Shown piece by piece: positions 11,501 through 21,600 of a DNA stretch of 64,000 bases. Numbering within the stretch: the stretch's first letter is position 1; each line of letters begins with the position of its first letter. The notes under the pieces are model-generated. The model had not been told where the DNA came from, ran no database searches, and was given only the letters and a program-made list of their open reading frames with translations. The translations under genes and the position numbers were made by a program. Source of the stretch: Incurvaria masculella (Eukaryota; Arthropoda; Insecta; Lepidoptera; Incurvariidae); the NCBI GenBank assembly GCA_946894095.1, contig OX335658.1, positions 15,243,001 to 15,307,000 on the forward strand. Direction: 5' to 3'.

Positions 11501-14500
11501 TTAACATTCATAGTTGCTTGAATATCGAACTATTAACTTCTTTTTATATATGGAGTTTAACTTCGATATATATTTTATTTAAAAAAGCTAAAATACATGA
11601 GATATACACGGTGTTAAACAAGTTGGCGACATTCCCGAAAGGGGGTTATTTTGGGTCGCATACTGATTCCGAAAAAGAAGGATTTTTCTTGTTTTGAGCT
11701 TTTGTTTTAAAATTTTAGATTTCTAATCTAGTATGAAAACATAGTATTTCGTAATAGGAATCGCACTGCATTAACAAATCGTTTTAAAGTAGGACATTTT
11801 TTAAAATAAGTGTGAAAATTTACATTCGGATCGACGCGATAAAATTGGCGGCGTGCGAGACAGCAAACGCGTGACCATGGCAGAGGCGCTTACACATGGC
11901 GTGCTTACACCATTCCAAAGAGAGATTGTCGCTGAGGTAAAAGTTTGGATTAAATCTGCAATTTTTTTTCTACTATCTTAGATTTCATTTTTAAAAACCG
12001 TAAAATGATCAGTATGCGAAATAGTTAAATAATCTGTATTAAAATAGTAATGTCGCGAAAAAAATTAACACCGTGTATATTACTGGATATGAAAATGTTA
12101 ATTAACAAGAAATTTCAAATAAAAAAGATTTCATCAAATTTTTCGGTCCAATGCAATTTTGTAGAATTTGCGCTGGCTCCATTTGTATCCAGTCCGATCC
12201 TATCTCTAAAATACCTTCCAGAACGATAATCCCCTGAACTTTTTTTTAGTTTTGAGCCCAAATATTAGCAAATAATTTGGTATCCCTTTGTATCTGTAAT
12301 ATATGTTTTGACGTAAAATATGACAACACCATTCGATAAAATATTCATAATTCCATTTTACAAATTTAAATTGGAAAACTTGGAAGGTTAACAGAAACAT
12401 TTTGACTCAACACCGAAACAGGTCAATCATGTTGTAGTTAAAGGCTGACAAATAACCTCGTGAATAAGATTACTTAACGACCAACCTGTATTTGTATATC
12501 ATTTTGACGACAGCCCAATATAACCAGTCGCACAAAATATGTATTATCCATCAACTTAAACGTATCCTGTCAAGTTAAAATAAAAATAGCTCGACGCCTT
12601 GCGGTTCGATAAGCTTGGTGAAGCGACTCTGAGTGCGGTTGGGTTCTAAATGGGTGACCGTTTTCTCCCGGATTCCATGTAAAACTGTAGGTCCCCCCTT
12701 ACTTACTAGAAGGAAGGATCTATCCCTACCTAGTTGGTACCATCGCATTGAATGTACTATGAACGAAGCGGCAATGAAAATTGACCGTGTTTTCCATCCA
12801 GTTCAGTATAATCGAGCAATACAAGGAAGCTCCTGGCATGGGACCTCGTCCCAAAGTGGTGTGTTAGGCTAATATCATGACAGCTAACCATGTCCAGTTT
12901 CATAAAAAAACACCTATTTATTTAAGACTACATTTTTAATGTTAGGTGTAACTAACATTTGATTACGCTGGGTTAATTTCGCAATTTTTGCAGATACACG
13001 TTTTATAAATTTACTGAGTTACGATTAGTTTCTAGAAGTTTCGATTTCTAAACTACAACATAGTCATGGTACAACATGGATGTATTGACGTATTGACCTA
13101 TTTCTTTCTTTAATTATTTTGGGCAAATGCTGTTAACCTATTTTTTTTAAATACTTGCATAACTGTAGGTGTCCTGACAAACATAGGAATGACAGTTGAT
13201 AAATAACATAGTCGGTGAGTGAAACATAGCTGTTAATTTTCCCTTGTGGTATTACATAAACTTGTACATTACCTAATAAGCTAGAGTAATCATGTATCCC
13301 GGAATAAGAACAAATAACCACGGGTTTGACAACCATGTGTTTTTTAGCGATTAAAACTATCGACTATTATAGAGTTATCAATAAATTCACTTCTGTAAAT
13401 GGAAGATGATGCCTTATGCCTATTATTTATGCCTGGCTAATGCCACACAATTACCGTTTTGCTATTAGCCCAATTTTTTTTTTATGTGACTGGACATGGA
13501 TGGCTAATACCACACCTTCTGTCATGATATTAGCCTAACACACCACATGGGAACTAGGTGCCATGCCAGGACCTTCCTTATATTGCACGGCTACATTGAA
13601 CTGGATGGAAAACACGGACAATTTTTATTGCCGCTTCGACCATCGTTCATCCAATGCGATGGTACCAACCCGGGCGGGATTAACCCTACCACCTAGTAAG
13701 TAAGGAAGGGGACCTACAGTTTAACGTGGAATCTAAACCACGGCCAGCCTCTCTCAACGGTCGAATGGTCACCCATCCAAGACCAGACCGGACCCAGCGT
13801 TGCTTAACTTCGGAGAGCGATCGCCGAAGTGTCGCGCCACTGGGCCACATTGCTTTATGAGCACGGCTACATTGAACTGGATGGAAAACAAGACAATATT
13901 TCATTGCCGCTTGGACCATCTTTTCATCCAATGTCATGGAACCAACTCGGGCGGGCCTAAGCCCACCACCTAGTAGGGGAAGTGGACCTACAGTTTTACA
14001 TGGATTCCGAACCATGGGGCAGCTCGCATTCGTGACGAAATGCACTTATCCAACTCACAAAGAGAAATAAAGTGGTGCATGAACGGGGCTAGGATTTGAA
14101 CCCAGACTTCTGGTATGCTAGGAAAGTCCCTGTGCTACTAGGCTATGAGCCGCTCAAAATTACTTAGATTAATAATAATAAATTTAATTTGATTATTTAA
14201 TAGTATTTAATTATAATTACTTTCAAATAAAAAAACCAGAAACAAAGAATACTGCGGGTCAGCCAGTCAGCGTGTTTGTGTCTACTGCTGGACATACGCT
14301 TCTCCAATTTTTCTCCAGTCTGCTCTCAGACATTATTGTGTACACACTATGGACACATTATGTACACACACTGGTATTGCATTACCTAGCTTTGACCCCA
14401 AATTATTTCTCTGCAAACTTTGGCGATAAGCGATAGTAATATCCGTACTTTAATGTTGATTACAGGAAGCACTTCCGGTCCGTCTAAAGCAGGTTCACAT

Positions 14501-17306
14501 CCTGAACGCTCCCTCATACATCGACAAGCTGTACGCGGTCGTGAAACCGTTTCTGCGGCAAGACATGCTTGAATTGGTAGGTGGCGGTACCAAGTTTACC
14601 AGTCGATGGGGCTTTTGGATAAGAATTCTAGAAAAAACCGGCCAAGTGCGAGTCGGACGGGCGGACGTACAACGGAGGCTTAGTAATACGTTCCTTTGGC
14701 ACCCTTTGGGAACGGAACCCTAAACAAACGAAGGAATTCATATAATGCGCTAAATATTCTCCAATTACACGGTCAGCTTCTTTGATTACTGGCAGCGAGA
14801 AAGGAAGGAGTGGGGACCGGAACCCATCCGTGTAGCAGCACTTTTTAGTAAAAATACATACATACACTGACGCTACCACTGGCCAGCAAGTTCGCTTGAG
14901 GATTCGTTCAGTACCGTATGGGAAGTCAGATTTCTCACCCAAATTGGCGTTAACGAAACTTCGATGTTACGTAAGTCAATTCCAGATTACAGATTATTCT
15001 GTGGTTTTACTTCTTCAACCTGTCAAAATCAAACTCCGACTGCCGACTAGCTTTCATCTGATTTCCTATTTTATGCTCGATATAAAACCATCAATAAAAG
15101 GTCCTGGTATGGCACCTAGATCTGGGCGTGTATTCTTGGCATTCAGTCATTGCGGATTCAGTAGAGTTAACAGTAATGTCAAAGTAAATTCTTCTTCAGT
15201 TAACTCTACTGAATCCGCAATGACTGAATGCCAAGAATACACGTCCTGTTGGGAATTCGGTGTGATGGATTCATTCTGGAGAACCCTAGCAGGGGTAGTC
15301 CAAAATTACACCTTAATATTGAGTAACGCAAATATGAAGACTTATTAATCTTACCATCTTGATGTATTTCAAACGTGTGCTCAATATAACTGGAATATTA
15401 TTGCATAACCCTGCCATTTACAATTTCAGATTCATTTTCACAAGCCCAACTCTGAAACTATCTTCGAGCATCTTGGCAGGGAAATGTTACCGAAAGACTA
15501 CGGCGGCACAGCTCCCAGCGTGAGCGAATTAATGGCACAGTGGATCAAACGCCTGGAGAATCAAAGGTAGCCTCAGGTTTGAATTCGGAGTTTATATTGA
15601 GCGGCTCTTAGTTCAGCGGTACGGTGACTTCACTTGCATAGTCCATATTCCCGCCCAGTCCATGCTTTCATTCTTTTTCTGAATTGAAAAAGTGCATTTC
15701 TTTGCGAATATATGGATATTCCGGGAGGTCACGACATTTTTGGTCACGATAAGGTAAATGGCTGAATCTGGGTTCACATGTTAGATACCAACCCTCTGAT
15801 GATAAATATGTCGGTCGAAATGCAACCAAAGATTTGTTCAGTTTTTACATTTCTAAGCAAGTATGTACTGATACTTTCATGTTTCATCATTTGCATCCAT
15901 TTACCTAATCATATATTTGCTTTGTCACCATAACTACTTTTTCTGGCGCCTTATCTACGTAACGCAACCACTTGGAATAGGCAGACTGAAACATTTAGCA
16001 TCAGACGGTTGGTCTTTATCTTGTGAATCCAGTTTCAGCCGTTTACGTTATCGTTACCATTTTTGTCGCGACCTCCTAGTCTAGGATGCATGTAAACCTG
16101 TAGGTCCCCTTCTCCTAGTAGTTTTAAGCCCGCCCGGGTCGGTACCATCGAATTGGATGAAAGTATGGTCAGTTCAAAATATGTAGCACTCCTCATGGCA
16201 CCTCATTCCTACTTGAATGCAGTATATTGTACCAAAATTATGACAGTTGGTGTTATTCGTTTCCATGTTCACTAATAAAAAAACACTGTGCGCAGTTGGG
16301 CTATTTCTGGATGGGTGATGGTCCGACCATTATGGGACAGATTGCACGCAAGAAAACATCAACGTCCACGTATGATTAAACACGTCACTTTTATGGACAG
16401 TATGGAAGGGAGCTGAGCAAGCTCTATGCGATTTTCTAAAAGTGACCTGTGTTCATATTGATTAACTCCTACGTCAATTCCTGCAATCGGGACTAAGGCT
16501 GACCATGTTAGAATTACACGTACGCCTGTAGGCCACCTTCCTTACTTACTATGTGATAGGTAGGGTTAAGAAAGGTCCTAGCGTCACTCCTAGATCCTCT
16601 GTTGTGCATTGGGCTAATCTGACAGCAGTGTTAGTCTCTAATTAATATTTTTATTATTTGTTTTCTGAATTCTTTCTTCTGAATTCTTTGTTAATTTATT
16701 ATTTGTGTTCTGAGCTGCTAGTACCAGTTGTCACCTAAACTGGCGTTTACGGAACTTTGAAGTTCAACTCTTCAAACTCCATACAAGTTTTTACTAGATA
16801 TTCTGTGGTTTTACTTCTTCAAGCTGTCAAAGTCAAACTCGGCCTTCCGATTTGTATGAAAACGCGGAGTCGGCGTAAACGGCAACGTCGACGTATTTAC
16901 GGCAACGTTGAGTAAGGTGTCAAATCAAACTCGGACTCGTAAATGTTAGTTCGCGCGCTCTTGAATTTCTCCATACATTTTAAAACGCCAGTCGATCGGT
17001 TTGCCGTAAACGCCAACTTAGGTGACAGCTGGGACTATGGGCTCTGATAACATATTGATGTGCTTACATGATACTATTTAACTATATTTAGGAAAATATT
17101 CTAGCATTTCCTCTACGAACAGTGCCACAATCACTACTACTCAAAAACACACAAGATGCATAATAACACAAGTTCCGATTTGATGTTTCAGAGATTTCTT
17201 GGTGAATGACAAGTTATGGCGAGCCGATGACTCCAAGAGGACCAAGGACAGCAAAAAGGCTCAGGATCCTGTCAACGGATCATTCAAAACACTTTCCATC
17301 GATTAG
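8576..17306 (+). CDS. CRAL-TRIO domain lipid-transfer-type protein, gene 2 (six coding exons)
   Basis: Coding exons: 8576-8663, 9703-9862, 10419-10665, 14466-14576, 15430-15566 and 17192-17306, with phases 1, 2, 0, 0, 2. The total of 858 nt gives 285 aa. An acceptor at 8565-8566 shows an upstream non-coding exon. The N-terminal CRAL-TRIO helical part is in exons 1-2 (LREWLKTQPHIPEI, then LRRFLHSCYYDLAAAKKC and FNNRDPLSPEL). The lipid-binding fold spans exons 3-5 (DIVILDARDMS, VRLKQVHILNAPSYIDKL, VVKPFL, IHFHKPNSETIFEHL, LPKDYGGTAPS). The last exon is a polar tail. Length is typical of alpha-tocopherol-transfer-like insect proteins; ligand unknown. No signal peptide, so probably cytosolic. Exon sizes match gene 3 (46649-53924). 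Introns hold many SINEs and MITEs. The function is inferred from family membership only. Confidence 0.9.
8878..9115 (+). pseudogene. LINE RNase H / C-terminal remnant
   Basis: Conceptual translation contains LTDTDLCRFWHEQEETPSGD, HNRNAIL and, in another frame, PQKILHFLKEARL. This resembles the zinc-knuckle-like end after RNase H in insect LINEs, where DLCRFC and EETP are usual. A Cys is replaced by Trp and the frame shifts, so it is dead. It lies in intron 1 of the CRAL-TRIO gene. Confidence 0.5.
9905..9995 (+). repeat. SINE tRNA-like head fragment
   Basis: B-box GGTTCAAATCCCC at 9936-9948 and the usual linker CATTCTCTTTTTGAGTTTG. The body is missing; the next repeat starts at about 10000. 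Confidence 0.6.
10000..10347. mobile_element. Palindromic MITE, copy 2
   Basis: Aligns over its length with 303-690, sharing CTGGGTCAAACCACAGAGAA, CCATACAAACGTAGTTTA and AAACTACGTTTGTATGGGG. The arms are inverted to each other. It ends 70 bp before exon 3 of the CRAL-TRIO gene. Confidence 0.65.
10700..11600. other. Intron 3 of CRAL-TRIO gene 2, left part
   Basis: No gene or repeat that I can assign in this intronic stretch. Confidence 0.35.
11603..12079. mobile_element. MITE with TATACACGGTGTTAA ends
   Basis: A 15-bp perfect terminal inverted repeat: TATACACGGTGTTAA at 11603-11617 and its complement at 12065-12079. Length 477 bp, no transposase. The CACGGTGTTAA terminus is common in lepidopteran introns. 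It lies in intron 3 of the CRAL-TRIO gene. Confidence 0.7.
12585..12910 (+). mobile_element. SINE with diverged 5S rRNA-like head, copy B
   Basis: The head (12605-12655) keeps GATAAGCTTGGTGAAGCGAC and ATGGGTGACCG, a variant of the 5S internal promoter. Its subtype recurs at 46830-47012 and, reversed, at 27213-27305. The common SINE body follows, with a short A tail near 12904. Confidence 0.7.
12911..13470. other. Intronic sequence without assigned features
   Basis: AT-rich part of intron 3 of CRAL-TRIO gene 2. Nothing recognised. Confidence 0.3.
13474..13856 (-). mobile_element. SINE with 5S rRNA-like head, copy C
   Basis: Near-identical reverse relative of 3530-3912. The tail is the T run at 13474-13482, the body follows, and the 5S-like head lies at 13757-13830 (complement of GGTGACCATTCGACCG and GAAGTTAAGCAACG). 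Here the A-box reads AAGTTAAGCAACG, closer to true 5S than copy A. Confidence 0.8.
13857..14156 (-). mobile_element. SINE with tRNA-like head, copy B
   Basis: Immediately abuts the 5S-headed SINE, in the same orientation. The body lacks its last part. The head at 14090-14155 carries the B-box complement GGATTTGAACCC and the A-box-like complement CTACTAGGCTATGAGCCGCTC. Both SINE types therefore lie side by side. Confidence 0.8.
14157..14465. other. End of intron 3
   Basis: Contains a fragment (14262-14330) related to the LINE 3' end at 35771-36003 and 50345-50470 (CAGCGTGTTTGTGTCTACTGC). Otherwise nothing assigned. Confidence 0.4.
14630..14725 (+). mobile_element. (ACGG)n-bearing element, internally deleted
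   Basis: Only the first 25 bases (CCGGCCAAGTGCGAGTCGGA) and the last 65 bases (GGAGGCTTAGTAATACG and GGAACGGAACCCTAAA) remain. It lies in intron 4 of the CRAL-TRIO gene. Confidence 0.8.
15127..15243. repeat. Perfect 45-bp inverted repeat
   Basis: 15127-15171 is the exact reverse complement of 15199-15243, with a 27-nt spacer. It lies in intron 4 of CRAL-TRIO gene 2. The arms include GGCATTCAGTCATTGCGG. Other copies of the arm are not seen in the window. Confidence 0.95.
15599..15706 (+). repeat. SINE tRNA-like head fragment
   Basis: GAGCGGCTCTTAGTTCAGCGG and the linker CATTCTTTTTCTGAATTG resemble the tRNA-headed SINE start. A foldback element follows at 15717, and the SINE body fragment resumes at 16085, so the foldback element probably inserted into this SINE. 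Confidence 0.5.
15717..16084. mobile_element. Foldback-like element, copy 3 (short form)
   Basis: Left arm from 15719 (CCGGGAGGTCACGACATTTT), right arm ending GTCGCGACCTCCTAGTCTA at 16083. The centre is shorter than in the other copies and gives the uninterrupted reference for the nested insertion at 2186-3333. Confidence 0.75.
16085..16275 (+). repeat. SINE body fragment
   Basis: CCTGTAGGTCCCCTTCTCC and CCCGCCCGGGTCGGTACC match the SINE body. A degenerate 5S-like stretch follows at 16285-16345 (TTCTGGATGGGTGATGG), and another body fragment lies at 16530-16640. Confidence 0.55.
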
Positions 17307-17459
17307 TTGACCGTAGTACATAATTATTTATCCAAGAAATACATTGGGGTTTCTATAGTTACTAGCTGGTTTTACTTACAAGATAAATTCATCGTGTTTT
17401 GAGTCCTGTGTGGAGTCCAAAGTATTTTGCAACAATTATGAGAGTAAAGAGCCTGAACC
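17307..17459. other. 3' flank of CRAL-TRIO gene 2
   Basis: Probable 3' UTR and downstream sequence. No clear AATAAA is present close to the stop. Confidence 0.35.
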
Positions 17460-17578
17460 TAAAAAAACCGGCCAAGTGTGAGTCAGACTCGCACACGAAG
17501 GGTTCCGTACCATCGTACAAGATTAAACACAAACAATCATGTAATACTCTGTGAACATTTCGGCTGCTTATCTATCAA
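17460..17578 (+). mobile_element. (ACGG)n-bearing element, 5' half
   Basis: AACCGGCCAAGTGTGAGTC, AAGGGTTCCGTACCATCG and CTCTGTGAACATTTCGGCTG; the array and the 3' end are missing. Confidence 0.75.
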
Positions 17579-18672
17579 TCTATTCTGACGGAAGAGAAAA
17601 GCAATTTTTGGTCCGGGGTGAAATACTGACGCATCTTGCTTTTCCCCCCATTTTTGATGCCATCATCTTCGATAAAAAAGGAATTCCTTTTTCATCTGAG
17701 GCTAGCAATCGTTTATCGTCCGAAGTTCAGGTCATGTACCAGAAAACCGACAATCCCATTGTGGTCAAAAAATGTAACCACAGCCAGATCCAGGATAACG
17801 ATTTTAAGGTGCAAAATTTGCAGATGAGATTTTAACACATCTTGAAATTACATACAGTCTCGGTTGGCAAAAAATAATAAAATCACAAGAGCACAAGTTA
17901 CTAGATAAAGCATGAATCCCGTAGGGGGCAAACGTATTTTAAACAAATCAGACAAGTTTATTCATTGACACAATTGTGACAGCTAGAGCAAGACGAAGGC
18001 GTCGAAATTATTGTCAACACAATAATAGTATAAAATATAAAGTCGTTAATTGAGCGAGAGTACAATTGTGATGAATTTGTTGAAAAGTCTTCTTGCTTTT
18101 CTGTCGCAACAAGGTACAAGTATTGTGATGTTTACTAGTTTGTAGTAGTTTCAGGCTGGAGTAAACAATCTCTGGTTAGTATTATAGTAATGTTTATTTA
18201 GAGATCGTTCTTCTGCAGGTAAAAAATTAGGACGGATAGATTTAGATTTTAAAATACACCAGAAACTGTGCACTCCACATCAATACCCCAAACCCCTGCT
18301 GACAGCAACAATGATGAGTGCAAATCCTTCTGACGGGCTAAATTACATCTGACCTCCAAAGGAAGCAAGCTGTGTAAGAAGCATTTACGCCCTGTGATAC
18401 GCAACTGGACGACAAAGTGGAGGGTTAGTCGATAACACGTATAGCACTATTAGACGCGAACAACCCCATCTCCCTAAAGAAGTAAGTGTGTCACCCAATG
18501 TAGTAAGGCGCTAAGCGAACGATTTTGCAGCTATATTTTAATAAACTGTATCTTGATTGCATTAATACAAACTATACAAAAATAAGAAACCAATTGAATT
18601 AAATGCATTTATTTAATTTTCAAACATTTCAGCAAACATTTTCAATGTTCTGATTTATATAAACTTAAGCAT
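17579..18672. other. Convergent intergenic region
   Basis: Lies between the stop of CRAL-TRIO gene 2 and the stop of secreted-protein gene S1. An open frame at 17551-17835 is not supported by splice sites or paralogs. Nothing else recognised. Confidence 0.3.
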
Positions 18673-21600
18673 CTAAGATTGATTCCTTGCATGCCTCAGC
18701 TTCTCTAAGCGCAAAACTTGCTGTTGCTTAGTCTCTACACTGTCGCCTTCGGCGCAAGCGATCGCCCATGGCTCCTCCGTGAAGAACACATGAACAGACA
18801 CAATGGTGTAAGCGTCGATCCAGTCGTAGAGACACACGTTGACCACCGGAGCGATCATCTCGGCCGCAACCCTGGGCAAGAAGTCGTACCAGTCGTAGTC
18901 GGCGACTGTCTTTTGGCCGAAAATTTGCCAGCCGACGCCGGTGACGTCGTTCTCCTGGCCGAGGAGGAACCAGCTGTTGAAACCGTCGCAGTTGAAGTCA
19001 TAGGTGAAGTTGTAGAAGTAGTGCTTGCCTGAAATGATGATTAAATGTCAGAGAAAAGAATATCAGCTATTGATAAATGTGATGGATTTGAAGTAAAGGT
19101 TTAAAAGGTTTAATTGTTCTTAAAGGAGGTCACAACGTGTTCGTGTCGAATAAATAATCATTACTCTTAATCCCGAAAATGTTTCTGTATCGCTAAAAGA
19201 TTAATTACTCATGTCGTTTAATTCTATCCGTTACGAGAGATGGGCTAAGATTTTTTCCATTGTAAGGATATAAAAATATGTGTTATTTAATAAATCAGAT
19301 ATGATATTATTTTGTAGGATAATCACAAAAAAACTTTTATCTGTGATAACTAAAGCCTTTGTGGTCTTCACTATTTCTTATCCTTATTACCTTTGTAATT
19401 CGATAAACCGACATCGACTATCTTTGTCGTAGTTTGAAGCAGACAAATATTGATCTACTTGGCCTAGGAGGATAAGATAACGTATCTTTGATAAATACTA
19501 ATTTAAGGGTTGTTACTATTACAAAATAGAAGTACCCAGAAATGATCTAAAAATATTGCAGAATTACCTCTCATGATTAAGGGTTGTACCCAACTTTATT
19601 TATTTATTTATTTATTTCAGGAAAAACAAACAGAGTAACATAGAAAACTTAATATAAGTGTTAATATATTGCTTAGAAAATATGTTAGTCCAGCTTCGTA
19701 TTTCACAAGTTTTGCAAAAGTAGTAGGACGAAGCAGTATATGTATCTTGTAGAAACAAAATAAGAAAAACTTACAGCTATTGATTAACTTTTATATTAAA
19801 GATGTTATATGCTAGTAAGCAAACCACAGTCGATAAACCACAGTCGATATCGTCGTTGCAATGCCTAAGTGAATCATCCCGATCGAATAAATTGCAATCT
19901 GAAAAATGTAATGTGATGTAATACAATATAGTAAAATATAGTATAATACAGTATGGTATGGGAACATAGGACCAAAGAAAAGTAAATAAGTAAATAACAT
20001 TGACAGAACTAGATTATTTTAAGGTATGAGTATATTAATAGTAACTAAAGTATATTCATACATAAATATATTACAAAATATATGTATTTGGCCATTTGTT
20101 TCTAAGCGGAAAGTGTACACAATACAGCTTTCTTAAATTGATAAGACGTCATGAAGAAGATGTCCACATCCGAGTCATCGAATTGAGTATTGTATGTATT
20201 ACACATACGCCAGACTGGCATACGGAAACCTGAGTTGGTTCGACATAGATCCAAGTGGAAGAGATGAGTATTTCTAGTCGAGCGTGACGGAGTCCGCAGA
20301 CCCATTTGATTTAGTAAATCAGGACAATCTACTAAACCGTTGACGATTTTAAAAAATAATGACATGTCTAGTAATATACGTCTATTGTGGAGGCTTGATA
20401 GTGAGAATTGGTCTAGGTGTAACTCATACGAAAGGGTTCGCCTGTACATGCGACGATGTAAAATCTTTAAAAATTTTCGTTGGATCATTTCAACAGAATG
20501 AGAATATTTACTATAAAACGGATTCCAAACTGACGTTGCGTATTCTAGTTGTGACCGGACGAGTGAATTATATAGTAAGATATACGTTGAGACTCTTTTA
20601 AATTGACGCGCCGTGCGAAGCACGAAGCCCATCATTCTATATGCACTATTAATTATTTTATCGATATGTTTGTCAAAATGAAGCTTAGTATCGAATAACA
20701 CACCTAGATCCCTAATAACTTCAACACGTTCTAGCAAAACACCTCCAATGTGGTAATTAAAATAGAGTGGTTGTTTTTTCTTAGTAAAAGTAATAACCTT
20801 ACATTTCGAGATACTTAAAAATAGTTTATTCTGATTGCAGTAGTTATAAAAGGAATCCAAATCAGTTTGAAGTGCCTCACAATCTTCTTTAGAACGTATT
20901 TTTACATAAATTTTCATGTCATCAGCATATATGAGAATTTTACTATAGCGAAAATTATGAATGACATCATTAATGAATAAGATAAAAAGAAATGGGCCTA
21001 AAATTGATCCTTGGGGAACTCCAGAAGATACTGAGATGAAATCAGAACAATAACCATTGACAACTACTCGCTGCTTTCTATTAGAGATGTATGAAGAGAA
21101 CCATCTTAACAGATTTCCTTTAATACCATTGAAGGCAATTTTTTTTAGAAGAAGTTCATGATCCACCTTGTCGAAGGCCTTTTGAAAGTCGGTATAGATA
21201 GAGTCAACTTGCTCACCATTGTCCAAGCTATGAAATATAAAATTGGAGTATATAGTTAGATTGGTGATTGTAGAACGACGCTGAACGAAGCCGTGCTGCT
21301 GTGATAAAATTTGGTCATGAAGTATTGGATATACAGCTTGATGTACCAACCTTTCAAAGAGCTTCGACAAGGCGGACAATATAGAAATAGGTCTATAATT
21401 TTTTACTTCGTTCTTGCAACCACTCTTAAAAACTGGTGTGATATTAGCTGTTTTCCAAACATCAGGAAACACTCCTTCCGAGATGCATTTATTGAAAATA
21501 ATAAACAAAGGGCATGCTATAGTATCCGCAACGGCTACCAAAAAAAATGGCTCAATAAGGTCAGGACCAGCACCTTTGTTAATGTCTAAATTTTTAAGTT

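Noticed and set aside
14628..15348. Frames of 104 and 150 codons in intron 4 of CRAL-TRIO gene 2
   Set aside because: They cross an (ACGG)n element and the perfect palindrome; no protein similarity.
18718..19032. Plus-strand open frame of 104 codons
   Set aside because: It is the antisense of S1 exon D, which has splice sites, a paralog and conserved cysteines. The frame at 31853-32206 is the same shadow for S2.
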